The notes: generated by a model not told the origin, from the letters alone. 64,000 nt of DNA from Cellulomonas marina (GCF_900111925.1 NZ_FOKA01000004.1:186001-250000), one strand, 5' to 3'. Positions 51,084-60,173 are shown, counted from the first letter of the stretch. Numbers and translations are program-made.

Positions 51084-51857
51084 ATGCAGATCACAGGGAA
51101 GACCGTCTTCATCCCCGGCGCGACGAGCGGCATCGGCCTGGCCCTCGCCCTCGCCCTCCACGAGCGCGGCAACGAGGTGATCATCGGCGGGCGGCGCACG
51201 GAGCTGCTCGAGCGCATCGTCGCCGAGCACCCCGGCCTGCACGCCGTCCGCGTCGACACCGCCGACGCGACGAGCGTGGCGGCGGCCTGCCGACGGGTCG
51301 TCGCCGAGCACCCCGGGCTCGACACCCTCGTCGCCATGGCCGGGATCATGCGCGTCGAGGACTGGACCCATCCCGAGGGCTTCCTCGCCTCGGCCGAGGA
51401 GGTGGTCACGACGAACCTGCTCGGCCCGGTCCGGCTCGTGGCGGGGCTCGTCGAGCACCTGCGCACGCGGCCCGACGCGACGATCGTGACCGTCTCCTCG
51501 GGCCTGGCCTTCGTCCCGCTGGCCGCGACCCCGACGTACAACGCGACGAAGGCCGCGGTGCACATGCTGAGCGAATCGATCCGCCTGCAGCTCGCACCCG
51601 CCGGCGTGCGGGTCGTCGAGATCGTCCCGCCGTCGGTGGCCACGGACCTGCTGCCGGGTCAGCGCGAGAGCGCGATCGCCATGCCGCTCGACGCGTTCGT
51701 CGCCGAGGTGATGGCGATCCTCGAGCGGGAGCCGGAGCCGCGCGAGGTCCTCGTCGAGCGCGTCGGCTTCCTCCGCCACGCGGAGGTCCGCGGGGACTAC
51801 GACGAGGTCGTCGCCACCCTGAACGCCAGCGACCCGCACGGCCGTCCCGAGGCCTGA
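51084..51857 (+). CDS. Short-chain dehydrogenase/reductase (DltE-like)
   Basis: A 257-aa classical SDR. The cofactor motif is GATSGIG at 12-18 (T-G-x3-G-x-G variant), with a NAG-like MAGI at about 85-88, Ser139 in VTVSSG and Y152-N-A-T-K156 as the catalytic pair. IVPPSVATDLLPGQ near 205-215 places it close to DltE-type oxidoreductases. The ATG at 51084 has a weak AGG at a normal distance. Probably controlled by the divergent XRE/MmyB-type regulator. The substrate is unknown. Confidence 0.92.
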   Translation: MQITGKTVFIPGATSGIGLALALALHERGNEVIIGGRRTELLERIVAEHPGLHAVRVDTADATSVAAACRRVVAEHPGLDTLVAMAGIMRVEDWTHPEGFLASAEEVVTTNLLGPVRLVAGLVEHLRTRPDATIVTVSSGLAFVPLAATPTYNATKAAVHMLSESIRLQLAPAGVRVVEIVPPSVATDLLPGQRESAIAMPLDAFVAEVMAILEREPEPREVLVERVGFLRHAEVRGDYDEVVATLNASDPHGRPEA

Positions 51858-52008
51858 CGAGCAGGGCCCGGTCGCAGTCAGAGCGACTTCCGGGTGACGC
51901 GGCGGCCGCTGTGCAACTAGTCTGCGAGGTGGGCCGCAGGTCACTTTGGGTCACCGAGGTGCGCCGGTCCACCGTCGAGCCGCTCCGCGAGGGGCGGCTC
52001 GTCGCACG

Positions 52009-52740
52009 TCAGGGCCAGCGCATCCGGTACGTCCGCACCTGCGGGAGCACGTACTCGTCGACCAGTCGCACGAGTGCGACGTTGCCGGCCGACATCGAGT
52101 CGCGGACCCTCTCAGCCCGCGCCAGTCCATACGCCGCCAGGTCGGCGAGCTGCACTCCCCGGTTGGTCTCCGAACGCACGAAGTGCACGGTGTCGACGAT
52201 GTGCCGCAGCTGGCGACCTGCGACCACGCCCGCGCCCGTCGCCTGCAGACCCTTCACCATGTCGAGCGCGAACGCCTCGTGCTCGTTGGTCTCGTCGGCG
52301 ACGAGCAGTGCGCGCTGCCGCAGCGGGTCTCGCTGGTAGGCCAGGTACCCGTCGAGCTTCTCGACGAGGAACTGCAGCGCCAGCAGGTGCGGTGGGTGCG
52401 GGCGGAGGTGTCGGGCTGCCAGCCGCCGCTTGTCGACTGAGGCGTGCGCCACGGCGCAGCCGTGGGCCTGCAGGAGCCTCAGCGCCTCCTCGTACACCTC
52501 CAGCCGCGTGCCGGGTGGCACGCCGCGCCAGCGCTTGTCGCCGCCGAACAGCTCCGCCCCGTGCAGCTCCCGGCGGGGGTCCTGCGGGACGTGCGCGGCG
52601 ACGACGGCATCGACGGCAGCGGCGAGCGGGAGCACCTGCTCCTCGGGCACCAGCACGGCGACGAGCCAGTGTACGGGCTGGTCCGGGTCGTCGAGGCGTG
52701 AGCCGGTGTTCCCGCTCTCGTCGAGGTACGTAAGGAACAT
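52009..52740 (-). CDS. DUF3800 protein of the restriction cassette
   Basis: A 243-aa protein beginning MFLTYLDESGNTGS, the diagnostic DESG start of DUF3800. Further conserved acidic positions (HGAELFGG, VADETNEHE, and QLADLAAYG near the end) fit an RNase H-like nuclease fold proposed for this family. No experimentally fixed function exists. The ATG at 52740 begins 3 bases after the stop of the 79-aa gene, making it the fourth gene of the Res-Mod cassette. It could be a nuclease acting with the restriction enzyme. A weak GGGCGGCT-type inverted repeat lies just after its stop. Confidence 0.85.
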   Translation of the reverse strand: MFLTYLDESGNTGSRLDDPDQPVHWLVAVLVPEEQVLPLAAAVDAVVAAHVPQDPRRELHGAELFGGDKRWRGVPPGTRLEVYEEALRLLQAHGCAVAHASVDKRRLAARHLRPHPPHLLALQFLVEKLDGYLAYQRDPLRQRALLVADETNEHEAFALDMVKGLQATGAGVVAGRQLRHIVDTVHFVRSETNRGVQLADLAAYGLARAERVRDSMSAGNVALVRLVDEYVLPQVRTYRMRWP

Positions 52741-52743
52741 CCG

Positions 52744-52983
52744 TCAGAGGACCTCGCGGACGACGAGCACCTCGTCGCCGTACGTGTTGATGGCCTTCAC
52801 CGCGATCTTGCCGCTCGTCGGGCGGGGGAACGGGCGGGACGTGGTGCTGTACAGCGACTGCCACGCGGCCTCGTCGATCTCGGCCTTCAGCGACGTGCGC
52901 AGCCGCTTGTACGGGTCCTGCCCGCCGGAGAAGTAGGCGTGCCGGACGAAGAAGCTCTCCTCGTCGTAGTCGGTGTCGATCAT
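52744..52983 (-). CDS. Small unknown protein between Mod and DUF3800
   Basis: A 79-aa protein, MIDTDYDEESFFVRHAYFS at the N-terminus, mixed alpha/beta with a basic middle (LRTSLKAEIDEAAW) and the end KAINTYGDEVLVVREVL. The ATG at 52983 is adjacent to the Mod stop with no gap, so it must be translated with the cassette. I do not recognise the family. The C-terminal strand resembles the kind found at the end of Mod subunits, so it could be an accessory or a split-off Mod tail (speculative). Confidence 0.75.
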   Translation of the reverse strand: MIDTDYDEESFFVRHAYFSGGQDPYKRLRTSLKAEIDEAAWQSLYSTTSRPFPRPTSGKIAVKAINTYGDEVLVVREVL

Positions 52984-55464
52984 TCACAGCGCGATGCCGT
53001 CCGCCGAGTTCGAGCGCACGTCCCCCGTGGTCGGGTCGTAGACGTCGATGCCGCGAATCTCGACCAGGACCCCCTCGTCCGTCACTCGCACGTCGATGTC
53101 GGGCTCCCCGAAGACGGTGAAGAGGTTCGCGGCCGACGAGTTCTTCAGCAGCTCGTCACCCATCGCCAGGTCGGCGTTCATCCGCACCAGCAGGACGGGG
53201 AGCCGACCCAGGCGGTGCTCGGCCGCCACGTTGGCGAAGCCCTCGCGCTGCGCCTCCTCCACGGCGTCCAGCGCGTTGGCCTCGAAGGCGTAGCCCAGTA
53301 CCAGCAGCATCTCGACGCCCGGCATCGCCAACGCCTCGCGCGCCGCGGCCTTCACCATGCGCGCGTCCACCGTGCCGTACTCCGGCCCGAGGGCGACGGC
53401 CACCTGCTGGGTGGCGGGCTCCGCCGTCGACGAGACCGCGCGCGCCGCCTCGAGGTTGGCCTCGGTCGTCGCCGCCGCTACGGCCTGCACGAACCGGCCC
53501 GGGTACGGGTCCACCGACGTGAGCAGCAATCGCTCCTTCCGGCGACCGTTCTGCACGCCTGCGGTCCGCAAGTTGTCGAAGATCGTCTCCTCGTACGACG
53601 AGGTGGGCGAGACGTCCTCGGCCGCCACGTCCGTGACGCGCGGAGCGGCGGCGTCGGCGGGGAACGCCGCGTCGAACGACGCCGAGCGGTGCGGCGACAG
53701 CGACTCGACCGTGAACGTGCCGGCGACGCGCACCTTCTTCGGGTTCTCGTACGGCTGGTCGTACAGCGTCTCCGTCTCCGCGTGCCGCGCGATGGCGGCG
53801 TCGATCTCGGCGCGCGTCATGCCCTCACGGATCTCGGGGTTGTTGGCGATCGACTTGAGGGTGACGTGCGGAACGCGCTTGTAGACGAACCCCTGCCGGA
53901 TGTCGTCCCCGTGGGCGGTGGTGATGGCGTCCGCCGGCGTCCCGAGGCTGCGCTCCTTGGCAGCCCCCTCTGCAGAGTCGGCCAGCAGGTAGTACGGGAA
54001 CCGCGCGGCCATGACGCGCTGCCGGGCGATGGTGATGGCAACCCGCGAGGTGTCGATGGTGATCCACCGTCGTCCCCACTGCTCTGCGACGTAAGCAGTC
54101 GTGCCTGAGCCGCACGTGGGATCGAGGACGAGATCACCGGGGTCCGTCACCATCAGGAGGCAGCGCTCGATAGGCCGAAAAGCGGTCTGAACCACATAGT
54201 GCTTTTCCGAGAAGGTGCCGAGCACCGTGTCGGACCAGATGTGCGTGAGTGGAGCAAGCGGGAAGTCGTCCTCGAATCGCTTGTACGCCAGCACAGTCTT
54301 CTGCGCCACGACGCGTCCAGCCGCGATAGCTCGCCTAACCGTCGGCGCGCTCCAGTGGCGACCTGGCGATGGCAAAAACTGGCGTCCAGCGAAATGCACG
54401 GCCTCAGGCGCTTTTGCCGACGCGCCCTGGCTGGAGATGTCAGCGGCACGGAATGCTCTTGAGCCAACAGGTCGCCGTTGCGGTTCGCTCCGCTCTTCGC
54501 TAGTCATGCGGCGGGAAGTGCCATCTGCCAGTTCGAGCCACGTGAAGGTCGACTCGCCCCGTTCGACGCGAGGGGACCACAAGCGTCGTACTTTCATCTG
54601 CGTTCGATCCTGCGCGAACCAGATAATGTAATCACTAGTGCGCGCAATAACGTCCGAATCGGTTGCGCCCGACTTAGCGAAAGCTATTTGGCTGACGAAA
54701 TTCTCTACACCGAAAACTTCGTCGAGAAGCGACCGGACTAGATGGGCATTCTCTTCGCCAATCTGCACGAAAATGCTGCCCGACTGCGTCAGCAGCCCCC
54801 GCGCCACCAGCAGCCGGTCGCTCAAGTAGGTGAGGTAGGAGTGGATCCCGTCCTCCCACGTGTCGCGGAAGGCCTTGATCTGCTCTGTTTCACGCGCTAT
54901 GTCGGCGAGGTTGCCGTCCTTGACGTCCCGCTTGTCCACGCGCGGCTGCCAGTTCGAGCCGAACTTGATGCCGTACGGCGGGTCGATGTAGATGGCCTGC
55001 ACCTGCCCCCGCAGGTTCTCGCGCTCGGCCAGCGACGCCATCACGGCGAGCGAGTCGCCGAGGATCATGCGGTTGGCCCACTTGGACCGGTGCCGGTAGT
55101 ACTCGACGGACTCGAACGGGCCGAGGTCGTCGAAGGACTCGAACAGCGTGGCCTCGGGCTCGCCCTCCGGCCGCTGCGCGGTGCGACGGAGGTTCTCCAC
55201 CAGCGCGCGGGGGTCGATCTTCTCCTGGATGAAGATCGGGGGCGTCGTCACCTCCAGCACGTCAGCCTGCGCGTCCTTGCCGCGCCACACGAGCTGCGGG
55301 TCGAGCTCGGTCTGTCGCGGCCAGCGGGTGGTCACGGGCGCGGCGACCTCGTCTGCCACGAAGTCCTGACCGTCGACGGTGGGGATGTTGACGCGGCGGT
55401 CGTCGTGCCGGACGGCGGCGACGGGCGTCGGGTCCTTCGGCGCGGTGTGCTTCGGCGCGGGCAT
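52984..55464 (-). CDS. mod: Type III restriction-modification DNA methyltransferase (Mod)
   Basis: An 826-aa N6-adenine/N4-cytosine methyltransferase of beta arrangement. The catalytic DPPYGIKFGS (D161-Y164) comes before the target-recognition region (about 240-430), then the AdoMet site LVLDPTCGSGTT (444-455). The long C-terminal region (about 480-826) is Mod-specific. It methylates the recognition site and is needed by Res for cleavage. The recognition region (54177-54747) is clearly AT-richer than the rest of the gene, as if swapped by recombination. The ATG at 55464 follows the Res stop by one base. In classical type III operons mod precedes res; here the order is reversed. Confidence 0.92.
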   Translation of the reverse strand: MPAPKHTAPKDPTPVAAVRHDDRRVNIPTVDGQDFVADEVAAPVTTRWPRQTELDPQLVWRGKDAQADVLEVTTPPIFIQEKIDPRALVENLRRTAQRPEGEPEATLFESFDDLGPFESVEYYRHRSKWANRMILGDSLAVMASLAERENLRGQVQAIYIDPPYGIKFGSNWQPRVDKRDVKDGNLADIARETEQIKAFRDTWEDGIHSYLTYLSDRLLVARGLLTQSGSIFVQIGEENAHLVRSLLDEVFGVENFVSQIAFAKSGATDSDVIARTSDYIIWFAQDRTQMKVRRLWSPRVERGESTFTWLELADGTSRRMTSEERSEPQRRPVGSRAFRAADISSQGASAKAPEAVHFAGRQFLPSPGRHWSAPTVRRAIAAGRVVAQKTVLAYKRFEDDFPLAPLTHIWSDTVLGTFSEKHYVVQTAFRPIERCLLMVTDPGDLVLDPTCGSGTTAYVAEQWGRRWITIDTSRVAITIARQRVMAARFPYYLLADSAEGAAKERSLGTPADAITTAHGDDIRQGFVYKRVPHVTLKSIANNPEIREGMTRAEIDAAIARHAETETLYDQPYENPKKVRVAGTFTVESLSPHRSASFDAAFPADAAAPRVTDVAAEDVSPTSSYEETIFDNLRTAGVQNGRRKERLLLTSVDPYPGRFVQAVAAATTEANLEAARAVSSTAEPATQQVAVALGPEYGTVDARMVKAAAREALAMPGVEMLLVLGYAFEANALDAVEEAQREGFANVAAEHRLGRLPVLLVRMNADLAMGDELLKNSSAANLFTVFGEPDIDVRVTDEGVLVEIRGIDVYDPTTGDVRSNSADGIAL

Positions 55465-55465
55465 G

Positions 55466-58400
55466 TCAGCGGGCTCCTTCGGTGCGCGCGCCGGCGGCGG
55501 CCAGCACGAGTCGGGGGTCGTCGTCGAGGCCTGCGAACAGGTCCTCGCTGTGCCGTGGCGCCAGCGGCTGCCCGGTGATCGGCAGGTCGTCGTAGAGGTT
55601 CTGGATGGCGGCGGCGACCTCGGTCCGGATGGCGAAGGGGTCCGTAACCTCGACGTAGCCCCAGCGGCCGAACCGCCCGTCGGCGTTCACCGCCGCGCAC
55701 CACAGGTCACGGGCCGTGTCGGCCTTGGCCTTCTTGGCCGCCTGGTCCTTGCGGCCACCAGAGACCTCGAGGATCAGGTAGCGCTCGCCGTCGCCCTCTC
55801 GCCGTTCCAGCCGGACCAGGAAGTCGGGCTTGTAGCGGCGGCCCACGCCGTCGTGCACGTACGGGATCGAGAACTCCAGGTGGTCGTTCTTGGTGTACGC
55901 GGCGACGCCGTCCATGACCTCGAGGTCCTGCGCCGCAATCTTCTCCCACGTGTTGCCGCCACCCACGGCGCTGCCGTCGAGCACGACGTGCGAGACGTGG
56001 CTGCGCGCGTTCGTCTCGTGCACCTGCTTCGTGGTGAGGAAGTCCACCTCCTCGGTGGAGCCCGTGGGGTCGTCCGCGCGGATGAGCGCGCGGACCACCG
56101 GCTCGCGCGTACCGGACTGGCGCATGACGAGACGCTCGATGGCCTCGGCGGCGCGGCTGGCCTCCGTCCCGATGAGCAGCAGGCCGGGGAACGCCTCCCC
56201 CGTGTACCGGACGCACTGGTCCATCCAGGTCCTGGTGATCCGGACGAGCTCAGGCACGAGCCACGGCTTCGGCGCCTGGTGCGGGTCGGCGAAGCGCTTG
56301 AGCAGCGTCCGCACCGCCAGCTTGAACGCGACCTCCGTCGGCCGCATCGCGCGCCACTCGTCCAGCGTGTGCGTCTCACCGACACCGACCACGCCCTCGA
56401 CCTCGGTCGCCGTGGCGACGTGGCCGTTGCCCAGCTCGTAGATGGGAGCGTCGTCGAGGTCGAGGTGCAGACGCTCGTCGGGGAGCTCGAACCGGTAGCC
56501 CTGCACGCGCGGGAACACGATGCGCGCGGCCTCGCGACCCGCGACGGCCTGGACCCGCACGGCCGGCGGCCGGGGCGGCGGGTCACCGACCGGCCGGTCG
56601 GACGGGATGAAGGCGAACGGGATGCCGTACACCTCCGCGTACTCGGCCGGGAGCATCCCGTCCTCGTCCAGCGCGTACGAGCGGCGCCGCAGGCCACGGC
56701 CCACGACTTGCTCGCAGAGCAGCTGTGACCCGAAGGCGCGGACGCCGAGCACGTGCGTCACCGTGTTGGCGTCCCACCCCTCGGAGAGCATCGAAACCGA
56801 GACCACGCAGCGCACCTGGCCGCCGAGACGGCCTGGCTTGCCGACCGTGTTGAGCACCTCGCGCAGGAGCTGGGCGTCGTCGAGCTCGTCGGCAGCCGCA
56901 CCGGTCCGCGCGACGTACTCCCGGCGGAACGCCTCGATCTCGTCGGCCGCTGCCGCGCGGAAGTCCTTGCTGACCGACTCTCCCGACTCCAGCTCCGCCG
57001 AGTCCACGAGGATCGTCCGGGGACTGGAGACGCGGCGGCCCTCGACGATGTTGGACAGCAGGGCGAGGGTGCCGGGCTCGGTCCGCGGGTGCACGACGCC
57101 CTCGTCGTCGGTCATCTCGTACTCGTACCCGGCGATCTGGTCGTACACCCACTTCGACACCGTGGTGTTGGGGCAGACGACGATGAAGACCGGCGGTGCG
57201 CCGGCTGCGTCCGGCGTCTCCAACGCGCGCTCCTCCCACCGCGCGAAGGCACGCTGGTAGGACGAGTACAGCGTCTGCAGCGCTCCGGCGAGCACGGCCG
57301 GCAACGGGCGCGTCGTGTCGTGGCCACCGCGGCCCGCGCGCTTCGGCAGCTCGTCACTGACCAACGGCCACAGGTCGCGGTAAGCAACAGTGCTTCCCTC
57401 GGCGTCGTCCTTGACCGGCAGCCGAGGGATCTTCACCAGCCCCGACTCGATGGCGTCCATGAGCGAGAAGTCCGAGACGACCCACGGGTGGATCAGCCCC
57501 TCGGGGTAGCCGGAGCCCGCAAGGAAGTAGGGCGTGGCGGACAGGTCGTAGACGGCCTTGATGCCCACAGCGGCATGGATGCGCTGCAACCCCGAGAACC
57601 AGACGCCGGCGTCGTCGTTGGCCTCCTTCGCCTCCTTCCTGACCTCCGCCTGCAGCCGCCTGACGTCCTCGTCGGTAGAGCGCGGCAGGTAGCAGTGGTG
57701 GGCCTCGTCGTTGAGCACCATGACGCTGCCCGCCGCGGCCCTGCCCCGCGCCCCACCCACGTCCCGGAGCACCCGGGCGACCATCTGGGCCTCCGTCTCG
57801 ACGAAGGGGTCGGGGCCGGTGCGCTGGGCTGCGAGCAACTTCTTCGTCGTAGCGGAGATGCCCTGGCCCTCCTTGCGCGTTCGGAGCATGAACGCGTGGA
57901 AGTTCGTCACGGACACGCGCGCCTGCGACATCTGGGGCCAGAGGTCGGCCGGCACCAGGTCGCGCTCGCGGTAGTAGGACCCCGCGTCGGCGGGGTGCAG
58001 GACGCGCAGGCGGTCGCGGATGGTGATGCCTGGCGTGACGACGAGGAACCGCTGCGTGAACCGGGTGTCGCGCGGGTTGACCGCCTTGTTGAGCGTCTGC
58101 CAGGCGATGAGCATCGCCATGACGACGGTCTTGCCAGTACCAGTGGCCATCTTGAGGGCCACGCGAGGCAGGCCCGCGTTGTGCGTCGCGTTCTGCTCCG
58201 CGAGGGCGTCGAGGACCCAGCCGGATCCCTGCGCGCCCGCGGAGCGGCCGGTCTCGGCAGTGCGGCGACGTCCTGCCACCTCGGCGACGTAGATCGCCGT
58301 CTCCACCGCCTCGCGCTGGGCGAAGAAGACCCGGTTGTCTCGATCGGGGTCGGACCAGTGCATCAGCAGGCGACGTGTCGTCATCGTCACGCCCGGCCAT

Positions 58401-58687
58401 CTCGCCGTCCGCCACGTGCGGACCTCGGCCCGCAGCTGGTTGATCTGCGAGTTGACGTCCTTGCGCTCGCCGGTGAGCGTGACGTCCAGCTCGTCCTGGA
58501 CGAGCAGGGCCGCGGCCGCCACCGACCGACCCTTGCGGACCTGCGGCACCGGGACCCACGACTCCGAGGGGCGACGCCGCGGCGCGATGTCGCGGGTGAG
58601 GTGTCCTGCGGCGTCCTGCATCCAGTGCCGGGACGGCTCGTCGTACGGGCGGTTGAGCACGGGGTTGTCGATCATCTCCGCAGGCAC
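55466..58687 (-). CDS. res: Type III restriction-like Res subunit (SF2 helicase + nuclease)
   Basis: A 1073-aa ATP-dependent motor. Helicase motifs are MATGTGKT (180-187), NDEAHH (326-331; DEAH box), SATPYF, SEGWDANTVTHVLGVRAFGS and CEQVVGRGLRRRSY. The C-terminal nuclease shows YKPDFLVRL (D955) then LILEVSGGRKD (E974), so the usual ExK lysine reads Ser976 with a Lys at 980. Cleavage activity is thus plausible but not assured. GTG start at 58687 with an AGGA site; an ATG at 58675 is an alternative. It is the first gene of the Res-Mod-79aa-DUF3800 cassette. Confidence 0.92.
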   Translation of the reverse strand: MPAEMIDNPVLNRPYDEPSRHWMQDAAGHLTRDIAPRRRPSESWVPVPQVRKGRSVAAAALLVQDELDVTLTGERKDVNSQINQLRAEVRTWRTARWPGVTMTTRRLLMHWSDPDRDNRVFFAQREAVETAIYVAEVAGRRRTAETGRSAGAQGSGWVLDALAEQNATHNAGLPRVALKMATGTGKTVVMAMLIAWQTLNKAVNPRDTRFTQRFLVVTPGITIRDRLRVLHPADAGSYYRERDLVPADLWPQMSQARVSVTNFHAFMLRTRKEGQGISATTKKLLAAQRTGPDPFVETEAQMVARVLRDVGGARGRAAAGSVMVLNDEAHHCYLPRSTDEDVRRLQAEVRKEAKEANDDAGVWFSGLQRIHAAVGIKAVYDLSATPYFLAGSGYPEGLIHPWVVSDFSLMDAIESGLVKIPRLPVKDDAEGSTVAYRDLWPLVSDELPKRAGRGGHDTTRPLPAVLAGALQTLYSSYQRAFARWEERALETPDAAGAPPVFIVVCPNTTVSKWVYDQIAGYEYEMTDDEGVVHPRTEPGTLALLSNIVEGRRVSSPRTILVDSAELESGESVSKDFRAAAADEIEAFRREYVARTGAAADELDDAQLLREVLNTVGKPGRLGGQVRCVVSVSMLSEGWDANTVTHVLGVRAFGSQLLCEQVVGRGLRRRSYALDEDGMLPAEYAEVYGIPFAFIPSDRPVGDPPPRPPAVRVQAVAGREAARIVFPRVQGYRFELPDERLHLDLDDAPIYELGNGHVATATEVEGVVGVGETHTLDEWRAMRPTEVAFKLAVRTLLKRFADPHQAPKPWLVPELVRITRTWMDQCVRYTGEAFPGLLLIGTEASRAAEAIERLVMRQSGTREPVVRALIRADDPTGSTEEVDFLTTKQVHETNARSHVSHVVLDGSAVGGGNTWEKIAAQDLEVMDGVAAYTKNDHLEFSIPYVHDGVGRRYKPDFLVRLERREGDGERYLILEVSGGRKDQAAKKAKADTARDLWCAAVNADGRFGRWGYVEVTDPFAIRTEVAAAIQNLYDDLPITGQPLAPRHSEDLFAGLDDDPRLVLAAAGARTEGAR

Positions 58688-59065
58688 CCGGTCATCCTGC
58701 CCCGAGGCGGACCCAGCACAGCCAAAGCGTGACCGAGTCCGTCGCAATTCATCCGCTACTAGGACCGTCTCGAGGCGATCGGAGGTCAGCCCTGGTCGAG
58801 CCGGCGGACCACCTCTCGACGTCGGCGCCGAACCGCCCGTCACCGAGGGCACGAACTGCACCGGGACCGCGCAAATGGCTGCGCCAACCGCCCGCGTTGC
58901 CCCACCCGGAACTACTCTGCGGCCTGCTGCGGCTCCTGGACAGCATGTCGACGGCTCCGGAACATGGCGCACATGATCAGGTATGCCCTTCGCACAGATC
59001 CGACGCATCCCGCCCCGCAACGAGAGCTTTGCTAGGTCGGGCTGCCTGGGTCCATCCGCCGCGAG
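58688..59065. other. Gap upstream of the restriction cassette
   Basis: About 380 bp without a credible gene. It should hold the Res promoter on the minus strand. The AT content is higher than the window average around 58735-58765. No tRNA or attachment repeat was seen. Confidence 0.5.
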
Positions 59066-59692
59066 TCAGGAGCTCGTGTCGATGATCGGGGCGCCGGGGT
59101 TGGCGTCTATCAGGGCCTGCTTGGCCGCGATCGCCTCGGCGGCCGAGTCGCGAATCGTGTTTGGGTTCGCCGCAATGGCTTCCTTCGCCCCTGCGATCGC
59201 TCCGTGCGTCAACACGACGTACTGCGCAGAGACCGCCTTGCCCTGCTCGAACTGCGGGGCCCGGATGACGATGAACGCGCCGACACCGGCGTCCTCCATC
59301 GCCCTAGCGTTGGCCGCCCGGTCCAGGTTCTGCTGCCCGAAGGACATGACGTCGACCGGTATGCCCCCGGCGACGGCGCGCACGTCCGCCTCCGCCTGCG
59401 CCGGCAGGCCCGCGGCCACGTCGATGACCACACCGGACCCGTCACCCCTCGGCGACACGTAGACCGCCGCACCAGCCTCGCGGGCCGCGTCGACGTCGCC
59501 TTGCGGCACGAGAGCGCCGACGCTCGTGTCGATGGCAGGAGACGCGGGCACGCTAACGGTCGCCTCCGCCACAGGCACGTCGACGGACGTGCTGACGCTC
59601 GACGCCGGGGCAGGGGTCTTCTGCGCGGTCACGCACCCGCCCAACAGCATCGCCAGGCTGACGCCGGCAACTCCGACGAATCGCTTCATCAT
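59066..59692 (-). CDS. Lipoprotein of unknown function
   Basis: A 208-aa exported protein: MMKRFVGVAGVSLAMLLGGC is a lipoprotein signal with lipobox LGGC (Cys20 counting from the first Met), then a Thr/Ser/Pro tether. The body (about 60-208) is an alpha/beta unit with VYVSPRGDGSGVVIDVAAGL, VMSFGQQNLDRAANARAM and FIVIRAPQFEQGKAVSAQYVVLTHGA, and no catalytic residues I can name. The start is ATG 59692 or 59689. The ribosome site is weak (GGAAGG about 13 bases away). It lies between the restriction cassette and the urea operon, in AT-richer sequence, and may be part of the same island. Confidence 0.7.
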   Translation of the reverse strand: MMKRFVGVAGVSLAMLLGGCVTAQKTPAPASSVSTSVDVPVAEATVSVPASPAIDTSVGALVPQGDVDAAREAGAAVYVSPRGDGSGVVIDVAAGLPAQAEADVRAVAGGIPVDVMSFGQQNLDRAANARAMEDAGVGAFIVIRAPQFEQGKAVSAQYVVLTHGAIAGAKEAIAANPNTIRDSAAEAIAAKQALIDANPGAPIIDTSS

Positions 59693-60090
59693 CGTGGTCA
59701 CGGTCGCCTTCCTTCCGTCCCCGCTGGGCGCCCCCGCGATGCGCCACGTCGACATGGCGATGGGCACGGGAACGGCGGCCGGCACCAACGAGAGCACACC
59801 GGCTCCGGACAGGCTAACTGGGGGCACTGCCCGCGATCTGTACGTTCAACCGGCATCCTGCGCGCTCGCCAACCATGGCGTCTGCACGCCGCAGTCCGGC
59901 CGAGATGCTTGCCGTCGCGCCAAACAAGTCAACGGTTTCGTGAGGCACGGCAGGTTCCGGTCGGTGGCCGACCTTGGCTGACGCGTGCCGGCGCCAGCCC
60001 CGTACGACCGAGACCCCCGATCGATGCTGTTGGGTACGCCGCCATGGGTAGCAGCGACGACTGCGCGGCGAGCGGCAGTAGGAGGCGCCA

Positions 60091-60106
60091 GTAACACGCC
60101 CGCAAC
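60091..60106 (+). promoter_or_regulatory. GlnR-like half-box upstream of UAAP1
   Basis: GTAAC-N6-GCAAC fits one GlnR site pair (consensus gTnAC-N6-GaAAc) with one mismatch, 74 bp before the UAAP1 start. A second full box in phase is not seen, so binding is uncertain. Nitrogen control would suit a urea/guanidine operon. Confidence 0.35.
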
Positions 60107-60140
60107 ACGGGGCACACCGCGGCGACACAGCAGTGGGGTT

Positions 60141-60173
60141 CCCTGCTTTCTGTCACCGGACAGAAAGCAAGGG
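60141..60173 (+). promoter_or_regulatory. Ribosome-site-masking hairpin before UAAP1
   Basis: A 14-bp stem (60141-60154 with 60159-60173, one bulged A) around ACCG. The Shine-Dalgarno AAGGGA (60169-60174) forms the base of the right arm, 5 bases before the ATG at 60180. Folding would hide the ribosome site. It does not match guanidine-I, -II or -III riboswitch consensus that I know. Confidence 0.6.

Noticed and set aside
58729..59085. A 118-codon plus-strand frame upstream of Res
   Set aside because: Pro/Arg/Ser-rich, no ribosome site, no domain; more likely the cassette's promoter region.
59526..59981. A plus-strand frame ending in a helix-hairpin-helix-like string
   Set aside because: It runs opposite the lipoprotein gene, and the match is too short and lacks a start and partner motif.
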